Shown piece after piece: positions 1-10,879 of a stretch of DNA of 64,000 nt (positions are counted from its first letter, which is position 1; each line of letters starts with the position of its first letter). The notes under the pieces were generated by a model. The model saw only the letters and a program-made list of their open reading frames with translations, did no database searches and was not told where the DNA came from. The DNA comes from Anastrepha obliqua (taxonomy: Eukaryota > Arthropoda > Insecta > Diptera > Tephritidae): the NCBI RefSeq assembly GCF_027943255.1, contig NC_072893.1:17072001-17136000 (forward strand). The letters run 5' to 3'. A program made the position numbers and the translations under genes.

Positions 1-1319
1 CACTACCATCATAAGGGCTTTGATAGCAGCCCGACTGTGTATATATGTAGAAAGTTTTTAAAGAGCGAGTTCCATTACTCTAACCAGCTCTTCCTCCATG
101 TCAATTGCATAGATTTTGTTCCTTTAAAGTACCTTAAACAATATTAAAAAATTGATCAGCAAAAATTTCTGTGCATTTGTCTAGAACAGAGCGCAAAACT
201 AAAGAAAACCAATTGCGTAAGTCTCATCTATCAAATAATTTTTTCTAATATTATCCCGGAGCTAAGCTGGATTTCTCGTTTGTATGTAAATACCCGGAAG
301 CGATTTTTATCTACTTTAATGTGCCGGTTTGTTGTTATGACTCAAATCCTTTGAATGAAAATATATGTCGGTATGTAAAAATATGAATATGAAACACATG
401 AGCGCGCATATGTACGCATAAGCATGCAGATATGCCGCAATCCAAAGCACAATTAACAATCTTGAAAAGGTTGTAGAAGCGAGGTTACGCTACTTGTATA
501 TATTGTGAGTAGCAGTGCCCCCTATAATATATGTATGTATATGTGTGTACCTATACATCTGTATGCATTGCATGTGTATTTGCGTGCAATGGTGGTGTAT
601 GGAAGTCATTGTCCTGCCGGCAAACAGTCGCGTCATGCATGGCATGTCCTTTTTCCACTTTAACGCTTGTTTGTTTAAACTACTTGCCGGTGAGTAGTTG
701 GTGTTGTTGTGCCAAAGTAGTAGTTGTAACAAGTTGCATGAATGTCATTATTTATTAATGCAATGGTAGAAAAAGCGACGAAGAAATGATACTCATAGAA
801 TTGAATAGTTAGAGTTAGCGGCAGAGGCAGAATCAGAGGTAGCGGCCGAGACAGATCAGCGCAGCAGACGAAAGTGCCGTAGGAAAGCACACATAGACTT
901 GGCTAGTTCGACATGTTTGACTTTGTTTATGATATTTCTCAGAAAACTTACTTATTAGAGGTTTGAAAGTATGGATAAAGGGCAACAAGACCGCGCCTAG
1001 AGGATGGAGATTGTCGTAAGTTTTCTGATCTTTAAGTCACCTACAGTGAGTCATAGTAAAATTGAGTAAAATTATGTTATTAGTAGAATTGTTTGAAAAC
1101 TTTTGTTGGAGTGCCATCTTAATATAGAAAAAAAAAACGATTTCATTTCGGGCCATTTTCTAGGAAATGTATTTCTATTCACCTGCATAGTTATAGAAGT
1201 ATCATTGGGATACCTAAGTTCCCGAGCCAACTAATAATTAAAAACAGTAGGAGGCCAATAAGTCTTGAAGAGATGACGGCATGTGCGTAACAGTGAACAC
1301 AAATAAATAATAAAAATAC
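1..1319. other. Non-coding stretch, nothing recognised
   Basis: The stretch is AT-rich with short ATGT/GTAT-rich patches near 360-420 and 525-590. Short open frames here have low-complexity translations and resemble no family I know. I see no terminal repeats or RNA genes. Confidence 0.6.
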
Positions 1320-1324
1320 AAAGG

Positions 1325-1683
1325 AACTACTTAGCCTTTCAAGAGAAGATATCTCGAAGGACTCGGCTTGTATAACCGATCATTGGCTATTTGGCAAGCC
1401 TTCCTTGAGACTAGGAGTTTTCTCCCATGAATATTTTAGAAATTGTAGAGATGAGGGAGAGGCAGAAACAGTTGAGCACTTCCTTTGCAATTGTGTAACC
1501 TTAGCTAAAATCAGAGCCGGTTTTCTAGGTAAATATTTTTTTCAATTCTCTTATAAAATTGTTCAGAGGGGGAACTGGACCAATCCCGCGCTTCATAAGG
1601 GCCACAAAATGGTTCCGCGAAGAAAAATAAATGAGGTTCCCGTGTCGCACAGTGGTATCACAACACACTATAGCCTAACCTGA
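1325..1683 (+). pseudogene. LINE ORF2 C-terminal tail fragment
   Basis: The plus strand reads SLSREDISRRTRL, then a Cys/His cluster C-R-D-E...EHFLCNC. This is the zinc-knuckle-like tail found after RNase H in I/LOA-type LINEs. The frame runs into a 3' UTR-like stretch ending in a CCTAACC-type motif near 1675. Nothing upstream of the tail is kept, so it is a short 5'-truncated copy. The C-terminal tail of the complete LINE at 33026-36646 has the same layout. The exact clade is not certain. Confidence 0.6.
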
Positions 1684-1849
1684 TCTAGAACCGTTTTTTC
1701 ATCTTGCCTATAGAATACGCTTTACTAACCGAGACGATGGCTCCAAGCAGGGTGGGCGGCGATAAAGTCCCTCACAAAACAGTCGACAACCTCCAAGGTA
1801 GCCATGAAATTCCGCGCATCTCTTAACGAGATGGCTGAGTCATTTCCCC

Positions 1850-2340
1850 TAAAGATAATATTGTGACATTGAGGGGAACTGCAGAGCCGATGAACTAGCG
1901 AAAATCGGTACCAAATTGACTGATGAGTACATATACAATAAAATAAGTATACCCTTGAAAACATGTAAACTACGTATCCTCGAAGAAATTATAAGTGTAG
2001 CGGATGAAAGATGGCGTAATGAAACCACTTGCAAAATCGCCCGACAGCTTTGGCCGACTCTTAATGCTAAACGCACGGGACTTCTACTAAGAAGAGATAA
2101 ATAAGCACAGTCTTAGCACATTGATTTCAGTTATTACGAGACCTAATCGGTAGGCGGCCGCCGTAGCCGAATGGGTTGATACGTGACTTCTGCAGAAGTT
2201 GTCTAGATGAGAAGAGACGATTCCGCACCTTCTGTGTCACTGTCCTGCTCTATCCAGACGCACAGTGGTGCCACAGCGGCCAAAAATACAAGGAGTCATT
2301 CTAGAACTTTGAAAATTTGCAGAAATCACTTTTAAGACAT
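1850..2340 (+). pseudogene. LINE fragment: end of RNase H plus C-terminal tail
   Basis: The plus strand contains GNCRADELAKIGT, the end of a LINE RNase H domain. It is followed by IPLKTCKL and ERWRNETTCKIARQLWP, the linker conserved in the LINE at 33026-36646, and then by ETIPHLLCHCPALSRR, the cysteine tail. Stops and frameshifts occur after about 2100. It is a dead 3' fragment of an RNase H-bearing LINE (I/LOA type). Confidence 0.65.
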
Positions 2341-2624
2341 TTTAAACTTCTAGTTAAAAAATCAAAAAAATCTGCCCCCTCTTACGACCACCTCCCATAC
2401 AATACTAACTTAAAAAATGCTCTAACTGGCATAAAATTTTAGGTGAAACTTTAAAATTTGGTACATTTACGTTTTAAAAAGTTTTCAATATTTGGTGTAA
2501 ATTTCAAATTATTCCTACTATATTATTTTTACGCCTACTTTTCATAGTACTGCAATAAAAAATTTTTTTTTTTTTAATCTTTTAATAAATTTTTTACATC
2601 ATCATGGTATTCCGATTTCTTTAA
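2341..2624. other. AT-rich gap
   Basis: AT-rich sequence with a T-run near 2562-2575, lying between the LINE fragment and the 3' end of the RAG1-like frame. I looked for a Transib-type CAC terminus here and found none. Confidence 0.4.
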
Positions 2625-3395
2625 CTACAATTTTGTTCTAAATGAATTAATATATGGATGAGATAATATTTGAAGATGATGCATCACATCTTCATTCGTA
2701 GAAATGCGGGAACTTTTACGCGAATGAAATTGCCGACAGTTTCTGTAATTCTTATTCATGGCTTCTTGAGCTTCTTCAGATAACATTCCTGTAAAACAAA
2801 ATATTAATAGTTGTGATTAAATATAAACATTTATCAAACAATAATATAGCAAGAAAACATACTTATTGGCAATATAGCCTCAGATACAATTTTACTGCCA
2901 TGAATCAAAACTTTATGTACAGTAATGGGCATATAATACCACGCATAAAGTTCTACATATAATTTTGCAGTGTCCATGCAATAGACGTGGAACTTGTTGG
3001 TATCTATAGGTTTCCTACTATTTATGGTATTTAAAATAATTTTAAATCGGTGAATTAAATTTTTATTAACACCAGTTATGTCAGCCGTTGTTTCTGGATT
3101 TTTAAAAAATCTTCGAGAAACATTTCCATCATTGGTCGTACCTTGCTTAACAATATCAACTTTTAATCCCAGTACTGATCTAAAATTTCTTTGAATTTCT
3201 TTTTTAGTTTCTTCCTTCTGTTCTTTTGTATGTTCATTTGTCCTCCATGCTGCAAAATTTTTATTATATGCGATGTGCAAAATACACTCCATAAATTTAA
3301 TTCTCGCATGAAGCGGAGAAATTCCAAATTTAAACTTTTTTCCATTTTTTAGGAATTTATTTTTTTGTTTGTCATTTTTGATAAAGAAAAATGGT
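2625..3395 (-). CDS. C-terminal part of a Transib/RAG1-core-like transposase, two exons
   Basis: The minus-strand frame opens near 3395 and runs to 2863: FGISPLHARIKFMECILHI, then TNDGNVSRRFF, then YCMDTAKLYVELYAWYYMP and VHKVLIHG. A 74-bp intron fits at 2862-2789 (GTATGT donor, TTTTACAG acceptor). The second exon begins MLSEEAQEAMNKNYRNC and stops at 2625-2627. The order of blocks matches the C-terminal half of Transib transposases and the RAG1 core: an Asn-Gly-Asn segment before the helical region, a His-rich helix, and an SEE...E...NK...RK block that aligns with the RAG1 stretch carrying the catalytic Glu (SEGNESGNK). If right, this is the end of the DDE nuclease of a cut-and-paste transposon. 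The N-terminal half with the two catalytic Asp residues is missing, as a stop sits near 3400 and terminal repeats were not found. Family assignment is from memory of motifs. Confidence 0.5.
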
Positions 3396-3654
3396 TCTTA
3401 CGAATTGCATTTTTAGAAATGTTGTGTGATGTTTCATATGTAAATAACAAGCATTCAAATATAGCACTTTGTACTCCCATATTTCAAGTATGTTGTCATA
3501 CCTTAACTTTGACATACTGTGTACAGAAAAATAATCAAGATTATGGTCTAAAATTTTAAAACAACAATTCTTAATTAGTTGTTAATAAATTTTGAAAATT
3601 TCATGCAAATCGAACGATGTGAAAAAAATTGATTTATGGCCGCAGTCTACATGA

Positions 3655-3880
3655 AAAGTTCCCACTGTGAGACGTAGACTCGTCATATTTGGTGGACAGT
3701 CCTTTAATGAATTGGACGACCTCGGCTCCGTCGAAATTAAGGATCTTACAAAATTTTTTAAAAGTACACAGAAGGGATAAGGGCTAGTTCCCCACGCGGC
3801 ATCACAATGGGCCATGAACCTGAGTGTGTCCCATAAAGTGAGTGTGGATAACCGCTTCACCCTAACCTAACCTAACCGAG
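3655..3880 (+). pseudogene. LINE 3' end: ORF2 C-terminus and 3' UTR
   Basis: The plus strand encodes DDLGSVEIKDLTKFFKST followed by a stop at about 3778-3780. A GC-richer 3' UTR follows and ends in repeated CCTAACC units at 3862-3878. The last residues parallel the ends of the LINEs at 33026 (LSDLKIESLIKF) and 10560. It is a 5'-truncated copy of an I/LOA-type LINE. Confidence 0.6.
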
Positions 3881-4870
3881 ACGATAAATTGTTCCTTATT
3901 TAAAGTGCCCTTTGATTCTTTCCGCTTTCTCAGCGAAATATTAAAGAACAATTTGTCAATTACGAAACTAGAACAATGAATGAGTAATTTGTTTGAAAAT
4001 TACAATTTCAAATTAAATTTAGTAACAGCGATTTGGTGTTTGTAAACAAACAAAAAAAAAAACAAAAAAATCAAAAACCCCAAAAAATAAAAACTTTGTG
4101 AAAAAGACGTAAATGGAATATTAATATTAATTCAAGAATTCATCACATGTTTTTAGAAGTGTTAAATGCAGACATGCCATTCGTTAAATTTACTAGTATT
4201 ACTTACAATTTTTGAAATTCATTAACCCCCAAACTCATAATACAGTATGTATTACAAATATAAAGCTTGTAATATAGGCTTCAAAATTTTTTCCATTTTT
4301 TTAAGAATGTGATTTTATACATCTACTAGAATTGCCTTTTACATTTTGCACCCAATACTGAAAACACAGTAAAATAATAACGAAAATGGATTGGTTGTTT
4401 TTCAAATATTTTCAGTGGAAGTCCTAAGTGATTCTACATGACTCCCTACACCCTTATGAAGAGTGGAAACCACCGTAATTCAACCTAGCCTGATATCAAC
4501 TATTTTCTAAGGAAAATGTTACAATAAGTTTGCTGCTCGAGGACATTGCACAGACTGGTAGGCTCTTCCATCGTCTACTTGCAATGGTGTAATAGCAAGA
4601 CGCCACTTCCACTTAATCCGAAGGAAACTTCTACTGGCTTTGCTTGGTTGACCTCATCCACTCAACGCTAGAGTACAAGCTGTTTTCGTATTCTCACGAG
4701 TTTGGTTTAGTTGTAGCTTTTGCCTATTGTAGGCGAATTTATCATATGTAAGAAGAGGTTTCAACAATGCTAGATCTTTTAGTTTCAACTGAGTTTACTG
4801 TGAAATTAAACTAAATTTTTCTAATTATGTTCGGGAACATGTCTGAAACCATTTGGTTGAAGGTAGAGAG
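3881..4870. other. Non-coding stretch, nothing recognised
   Basis: AT-rich with A-runs near 4050. The piece at 4440-4490 looks like a LINE 3' UTR end (ccctacacccttatgaag...) but is too short to assign. No open frame is convincing. Confidence 0.5.
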
Positions 4871-5060
4871 AGTGTTTTTGATAACTAGTAGCCACAGCAG
4901 GGCGGTTAGTACACCTGCCTGCGGGGTACCTCTGTTAAGAGATTTTCAATTTCTGCGCGAATTTTCCTGTTTTTAACATTGAAATAATCTATCCACTCAG
5001 GGCTGCTTCTGCACCTAACCAAGAACACTTTCAAATAGGGTTGGACAGAACTTATAAAAT
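4870..5060 (-). pseudogene. LINE reverse transcriptase fragment
   Basis: The minus strand reads RKIRAEIENLL and, in another frame, RGTPQAGVLTALLWLL, which corresponds to the RT motif GTPQGGVLSPLLW. The second Gly is Ala and a frameshift separates the two parts. Only about 190 bp remain. Confidence 0.55.
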
Positions 5061-5134
5061 CTTTGTTTATCGCAGGCCAATTAGTTGTAAATTACCCTGG
5101 ATTGGGCATTCCGTTTAAATTGTTCTTCTGTGTA

Positions 5135-5290
5135 GCGAGTGTTTTCTGCCATGAAGGATCTTCTCATAAAAAACTATTTTACCATTCGGAGTCGGTTTAA
5201 AGCTGTAGGTCCCTCCGTTTGTTAGAAAACTTTGAGACGCACACCACAAATAGAAGGAGGAGCTCGGCCAAATATCCAATAAAAGATGTA
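5135..5290 (+). repeat. SINE, 3' half
   Basis: This matches the body and tail of the tRNA-headed SINE seen elsewhere in this window (reverse strand at 24051-24311 and 17019-17212). Shared blocks are TTTCTGCCATGAA, GGAGTCGG, TGTAGGTCCCTCC, GAGACGCACACCACAAATAG and GGAGGAGCTCGGCCAAA. The tRNA-like head is absent. Confidence 0.75.
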
Positions 5291-5329
5291 ATCGGCGAGA
5301 ACAAATTCGTATAAAAAACTTTCGTTATT

Positions 5330-6385
5330 TTTAATTTTGTTCAATGCATAATGCTGATAAATTGTACTCAGTTTCGTGGCAAATTTCGCATGTGAACAAT
5401 GAGGTGGGGAGCTTAGGAAAATCGCATTGCTGTGATTGCATTACAAAAGTGTGGTAAAAGCGCAAGTGAGATTTACGAATTGCTGAAAAAACTAAATATT
5501 TAGAGAATGTTTGGTTACCGCATGAACAACCGTTTTTCCTAAACGTCTGAAGTGGCAGACAGCAAAAGAGTGCTGCTATAAAATCCGTTAGTGAAAAATT
5601 TGCAGAAATCTCCTTAGAAAGCAGAAAATCATGTCTAGGGAAATGAATATGTCGACCAGATCCATGTCAAGACTAATTAGAGATGATTTCCACACGAAAG
5701 CCCTCCTTCGCTCAACTGATCATCTATTGACAACGCTCTTGAAGAAAATTAGACTCGGCTGATGCAAGCAGCTACTTCGGTGGCTGGCGGTCAACGGCCA
5801 TGAAAATATTCTTTCCACAGATGAGAAATTTTTACTGTTGAAGAAGTTTTCAATAAGCAAAACAACAAAATCTGTGTTAAAACTTCTAAAGACGCAAAAA
5901 ATGTTGGTCCAAGGGTTCAGCGTGGCCACTATCCAGCCTCCGTAATGGTTTGGTGGGGATTGTCTTGTAAGTCTCTCCATTTCTGCGAAAAGGGGGTTAA
6001 GATCAGGGCAAAAGTGTACCAGGAGGATGTCTTAGATGGTTTAGTAAAGCACTTGAGCAGTCCGAGGGATCCTCCAGCAAGATTCCGCTGTAGCCGATAA
6101 GGCAAAAACCACCCAGCAGTGGCTAAAACACAATATTCCTGGGTTCCTAGCTGTAGAAGATTGGCCGTCTGGAAGTCCAGATTTAATCCATTGTGGTCAG
6201 AATTCGAGAACATGGCCTGTCGAAGACCTCACAGAAAGTTGAAGAGTCCCAAACAATCTTTGGTTCGAACAGCCACGTCAATATCCATGGAAACCGTGCA
6301 TGCTGCAAGAGCTGAATGAGCTAATAGTTTAAAGGCCTTTGTAAAAGCAAATGGTGATGATTTCGAATGAAAATTAAAATTTTTT
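5330..6385 (+). pseudogene. maT/DD37D-type mariner transposase relic
   Basis: Plus-strand pieces in shifting frames give KAENHV/SREMNMSTRSMSRLIRDD (N-terminal helix-turn-helix area), then NVGPRVQRGHYPASVMVWWGL (middle of the DDE domain), then TTQQWLKHNIPGF, EDWPSGSPDL, ENMACRRPHRKLKS and ISMETVHAARAE. The SPDLxP-like block followed by a C-terminal helix with N-x-SMETV resembles maT-clade (DD37D) IS630/Tc1/mariner transposases. Several frameshifts and stops are present. No clean inverted repeats were found. It directly follows the SINE tail at 5290. Confidence 0.6.
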
Positions 6386-8177
6386 TTTTAATATTTACAT
6401 GAATAAATAAAACTAACTTTAGTAAAAAAAGTATTATAATTTCAAATGTATAACGGATTTCACTTGTAACAGAACTTATGGCAGGACTAAGTATAAAAAC
6501 AAAAAACAGAAAAATTAAGCCATCATACCATACTCACATCCGTAGGCAAACAATTATGACAAAAAATCGTGAGATAATCACATTAAAAAACAAAACTATT
6601 ACCAGCACAGCAGCACATGTTTATTCAATAATACGGCACATGTACGTATGTATGTGTGCACATCTAAACCAATCCATATAATACGAGTGCAAACGATCAG
6701 CGGATATGAGGTTGAAATATCAAAGCCACAATAATATTGGCAATAATTCGCGGCAACTTTCTTTTGTTGTTAAAGTCAACAGCAGCAAACGTATATGTGT
6801 GTATGAGCACATGTGTACACACATACATCACATATGTACACACATACATCATAATCAGAGTATACTTTATGGCGCTGAAACGAGCGAGTGCCCGTAACTG
6901 TGTTCTAAGCTTTCGCTGCATTTCCTTTGCCATTGTCTGGCGTTCGATGAGCGGCAAAGTGTTGGCGCACAAACACAAAAGCCATAATCCGCTAACATCC
7001 GCACACCCGTGCTGCCCTCCGTGCTTTTCCCCCCTTCCTGGGTGCCGATTTGTGCCAATGTGCAAACAATTTTTATGAGTTCTTTGTTTTTCAGTCACAT
7101 CTTTCTTTATTTTTGTAACTCAAAACCCGCCACGCAATCCCTGCTTTTCTAAAGTCACACATTTCTATGCTTCACTGTTCTTTTGCTCTTTGGCTATGGC
7201 TTTGGCTTTGCGTTGTTCGGGAATGTTGAAGTTTGAAAACAAAATGCAAATCCGTTTGGCACTGACCCCTTCCCGCCTTCTAGTGGCCGGGTGTGAGTAG
7301 TCGCCCACATGTTTAGCTGCGTTGCTCGTCTCACGCCACCCTTTTTTCATCGGTTACATCGCATGGCGTGGCGCAATATTGTTTCAAACATTCGAGCAGA
7401 AACGCACAAATATGCGGCAACACGGGAATATTTAACAAGGAAAATTAGAACCACGTACCCTTCCTTGTTCGTATAACATATTTTAGCTTGATTTATTTGC
7501 TTCTATCCTTTGTGTGTGTGTGTTCACCACGGCTCTGATGTATGATTTCTTCGTCTTTCACAAATTTTCTTTTGTTTTACTTTTTATGATTATTGCTCTT
7601 TGTTGCACACGTTCTTCCGACTTTCATGCTCCTATGCATGGCTGTGGGGATGTGTGTCTACAGCTGTTGACTGCAAGAGTTAATAGCTTTTCGCCTGCCT
7701 ATTAAAGTCCAAGGATGTGGGTTGTTTTGGGATTTAGCGGTGGGAAATTTGCATACGAAATATATAAAAGGGAAAGTATAAAATTAACATAAGATAAATG
7801 TATGTAAGCTGCCGCCATTCGACATTTCGTGCTTGAGCCATAAAACATCGTAATAAGCAGCAGTGTAATTTGTTCTCCCAAAACTGCCGAATGTGAGTGA
7901 AAGCTGTAGGGGCTTCTAAGTGACACTGCGTGGTTATGAATGTGGCTGCCAAATGCAAGTATATTAAATTTGTTCATATGAGCGCCATTCATTTGGCGTT
8001 GCCAATTTTCTGGATTAATTGTAAAGTCTATAAATATTTGACATTTTTGAGAAAGACTCAAGGAAATTCGTATATGAGACTCTACAGAACAGAACACTCA
8101 CACACTCGGAGAGGGATCTAGGAAGTCTGAGGAATCAGAACAGTATTTCACTTAGGAAGACGGGGATCTCACTTATA
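6386..8177. other. Non-coding stretch, nothing recognised
   Basis: Mostly unique-looking AT-rich sequence with CATA/CACA-rich patches near 6640-6660 and 6790-6855. Open frames up to about 130 codons overlap these patches on both strands and have low-complexity translations (HTYIIIR, YVCTYV), so I do not call them genes. Confidence 0.55.
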
Positions 8178-8415
8178 TAGGATGGGCCATGTAAAATTTG
8201 CTTTTTGAATCGGCTATAAAAAAAACTAATCAATGTTTTTTCAAACTTTTTTTTATTTTGAAGATTGAACATTGTCATTTATGAATGAAAAATAATATCG
8301 TTCAAATGACTGCTACGACTGGCTTTACAGTAGGCCATTCGGTCAACCCAATTTTTAAGCACATTTTCGATTGTTTGGGCTCCAATTTCATGAATGGCAC
8401 CTTCGTTTTCGTGTT

Positions 8416-9131
8416 TTAAGGTGTTAGGGGTAGTCAGAATTTTCAAAAAAATTTTTGCATTTTCTTAAAGTATAATGTTTTAAAAATATTGTGTAAAAAT
8501 TTGAAGTGAATCCGACAAATACTTTTCAAGTTATTCAACAATTAACAAAGGGCGCTCGGCCGCTCCGGAGCCGATAGCAAAACTTTAAATGCGTTTTTCT
8601 CAAAACTATGTTTTTCAAACTGGTGAACACTGTAACTTAAAAACCGCTACGTAGATTTCAATAAAATTTATACAGCTTTTGAAAAACATAAAAAACTTGT
8701 GCCTGATCGAAGGATTTTTTTTTTTCAAAAATTTCGATTTTTTTTTAACAATTAACTGTTGGTTTTTTTTTCTAAAATCTGGAAAAAATTTTCTGAGGCC
8801 GCCATTTTGTTCATTTTGGAAAAAAAAAGCTTCGATCAGGCACAAGATTATCTATTAATAAAACTAATTTTTCTTGTCCGATTGGTTTTAGATGAATCTG
8901 CAAGGACTTGTGATGTTCACCGCAAGGGACTTCTGGAGAAACGGGCTTCACACAAACAGCGATAACTTTTGCAATTATTAATTTTTTTTTTTGAAATTTT
9001 GGTGAAGTCAAGTTAAAACATGATGTTTTTATGCTATGTTTTTATTATTGTTAAATAAATTAATTAAGTAGCAAAAAAAATTCGTGAAAATCATCATTTT
9101 TTCGGGCCTCTGACTACCCCTAACCCCTTAA
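8416..9131. mobile_element. Nested TTAA-flanked element (piggyBac-like non-autonomous)
   Basis: TTAA occurs at 8416-8419 and 9128-9131. Immediately inside, the two ends are inverted copies: GG(T/G)GTTAGGGGTAGTCAGA on the left and its reverse complement on the right (about 18 bp, one mismatch). The 708-bp interior is AT-rich with no transposase. TTAA duplication is typical of piggyBac (also of Kolobok and Sola3). I favour piggyBac-like but the ends alone do not prove it. Confidence 0.75.
8696..8846. repeat. Perfect 17-bp inverted repeat inside the TTAA element
   Basis: CTTGTGCCTGATCGAAG at 8696-8712 is repeated as its exact reverse complement at 8830-8846, with a T-run and an A-run next to the arms. 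It could fold into a 17-bp stem with a 117-nt loop, or mark the ends of an older inner element. Confidence 0.85.
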
Positions 9132-9784
9132 AGCATCAACCGTTTCTGGATGGTTCGCATAGCATTTGTGCTTAACGGCTCCCCACAAAAAATAGTCCAA
9201 CGGGCTTAAATCACAGCTCCGAGGCGGCCAATTGATATCGGAATTTCGGCTGATTATTCGGTTTTCAAAAACGGTAGCCAAAAGTTCGAGTGTAACTTTG
9301 GCAGTGTGAAAAGTTGCACCGTCCTGTTGAAACCAAATGGCGTCCATGTCATCCTCTTCAATTTTTGGAAACAACTCGTTGAGCATGTCACGGTAACGCT
9401 CGCCATTTACTGTAACCGCGGCTCCTCGCTCATTTTCGAAAAAAATGGCCCGACGATGCTGCCAGACCAAAAACCGCACCAAACAGTGACTCGTTGTGGA
9501 TGCATTTGCTTCTCTACAGTAAGGTGTGTATTTTCTGAGCCCCAAACCCGACAATTTTGTTTATTCATGTAGCCACCGATGTGAAAATCAGAAAAGAAGA
9601 AGAAGACTCAGCACTTTGGAAATAGGTTTTCAATATTTCCCAATTTCGTTCAAGCGTATAACGTCCCATTTCGTAAATGTCAAACCTTTAAGTAAATTAT
9701 GAACACATTTGACATGTCATTTATGTTACCATTCTCAAAAAAATAGGTGGTTCAAAAAGCAAACGCTATATGGCCCACCCTGTA

Positions 9785-10559
9785 GAGAGAAGATAATAGG
9801 GGGGACACAGGGCGTAAATAACTCTTTGTTAGAGTTCTTTTACTGAGCGCTGAGGCTCCAAGAATTGCTCAGGCTGGCTCTTGTTGTTTCTGCAAGTAGC
9901 GTGATTGCTGTCAGCTGTAAGACGAAGTGAAAGTTCTAAGAGAAAACTATGGTAATAATGCCGTGCTCTATAGACTCATACCAAGCCAATTATTTTGCCA
10001 TAAGCTTGATGAGTTTAGCGTAGAATGGGAATTGGCGTACGAAACTTAAGTGAATGATGCCTCTGGTTGGTAGGTAGGTAGGTAGGTGAAATGGTTGAAG
10101 TACCACTCTGACACTCCCCAAGTGGCTCTAAAGCGCCGTGTTGATACCATTTTGAGACCACCAACGGACAGATATCTACAGCCAACCAAAGCTGTTGATG
10201 CAATGAAGAAGAATGATGGGATTTAGGTTGGGCCACTACCCCAGTCTGGCAAAGAAAAGAGCACCCAATGACCTTAATCGTCTATCAACCAAACCGGGAC
10301 ATTTACAGAGAAAGTGCTCAACAGTTTCCTTTTCTGCAAAGGTCCCCACAGTTTCGGCAATGGGGTTTAAATGGTAAACCTAGCTTTTATGTGTCTGCGC
10401 CGATCGTCCGTTTGACCGGTAAGCACTGCTATAAGGCACTCATAAGGTCTACCCATAGAGGACGTTGGTCTGGGTTGAACTCGTGCAGAGTAGCCAAGTG
10501 CTTTGTGAAAGGACCTGAGAGTACCGCCTGTGGTCAGGCTGCCATGGGGGTCGTCGACA
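9785..10559. other. Unassigned, repeat-like; GGTA microsatellite
   Basis: A (GGTA)n run sits at about 10067-10087. The rest is less AT-rich than its surroundings and looks like transposon-derived sequence (possibly LINE), but I could not fit it to a family. An open frame at 10268-10660 is in a different frame from the recognisable LINE tail that follows it, so I do not call it. Confidence 0.4.
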
Positions 10560-10865
10560 GCTATCCTGTCTTGAGGATGACGACAATGCAGAGCGTTTTC
10601 TCTGTAGTTGTCCGGCGTTTTCCAGAATCAGATTTAGGATATTGGGTTGCGATATACTGAGTATGGATAAAGTTCATAATATTCGTCTTCCGGATCTCTT
10701 AAGATTCATCAATGAATCCAAGAGATTTGTGGAGGAGTGACTTCAAACTAATCTTTCCGTCTTATCATCCACATTTTATCTTTCCTATCTCTATTAATTC
10801 TACTGAAATCTATGCGGGTGTAGTACAATGGTTTCCTGACCGAGTGCTTGGACTTGTCTCATCAG
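10560..10865 (+). pseudogene. LINE C-terminal tail and 3' UTR
   Basis: The plus strand reads CLEDDDNAERFLCSCPAFSR, then FRILGCDILSMDKVHNIRL and LLRFINESKRFVEE with a stop near 10738. The cysteine pattern C-x...-FLCSCP is the zinc-knuckle tail of RNase H-bearing LINEs. The 3' UTR ends with GTAGTACAATGG...CTGACCGAGTGCTTGGACTTG, which closely resembles 43735-43785. Upstream coding sequence cannot be followed. Confidence 0.65.
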
Positions 10866-10879
10866 CAGTTTAATTTCTC

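Larger units (their letters stand above)
8279..9600 (-). pseudogene. Tc1/mariner-like (DDE_3-type) transposase, N-terminally deleted and split by an insertion
   Basis: From the right, the minus strand reads HIGGYMNKQNCRVWG, then after a frameshift FFENERGAAVTVNGERY, WFQQDGATFHTAK (catalytic Asp), NWPPRSCDLSPLDYFLWG (catalytic Asp) and ETVDA at 9132. The frame resumes left of the insert at 8415 with KHENEGAIHEIGAQTIENVL and ends at a TAA at 8279-8281. This is the IS630/Tc1/mariner group with the CDLxPLDYFLWG signature common in insects. The N-terminal DNA-binding half and first catalytic Asp are lost. Removing the insert plus one TTAA joins the flanking codons in frame (ETVDAL-KHENEG), so the split is a late event. 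Confidence 0.8.
8178..9782 (-). mobile_element. Tc1/mariner-like element with 30-bp inverted repeats and TA duplication
   Basis: Left end 8180-8209 and right end 9751-9780 are imperfect inverted copies: both contain GGGCCAT, and TTTGCTTTTTGAA lies at the inner edge. TA dinucleotides flank the element (8176-8177, 9783-9784). The interior holds one minus-strand transposase pseudogene (8279-9600), interrupted by a TTAA element (8416-9131). Without that insert the element would be about 0.9 kb, shorter than an autonomous copy, because the N-terminal part of the transposase is missing. Confidence 0.85.

Noticed and set aside
2153..2186. SINE-like tRNA head (CCGTAGCCGAATGGGTTGAT)
   Set aside because: It resembles the SINE head, but the downstream bases read as LINE tail coding (RMGLIRDFCRSC with one missing base) and no SINE body follows. 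A chance or hybrid match cannot be excluded.
6697..7098. 133-codon minus-strand open frame, with overlapping plus-strand frames
   Set aside because: The translation is low complexity over a CATA/CACA microsatellite, both strands are open, and there is no family motif.
10268..10660. 130-codon plus-strand open frame
   Set aside because: Its end overlaps in another frame the recognisable LINE tail (FLCSCPAFSR), so it is probably out of frame with the real sequence.
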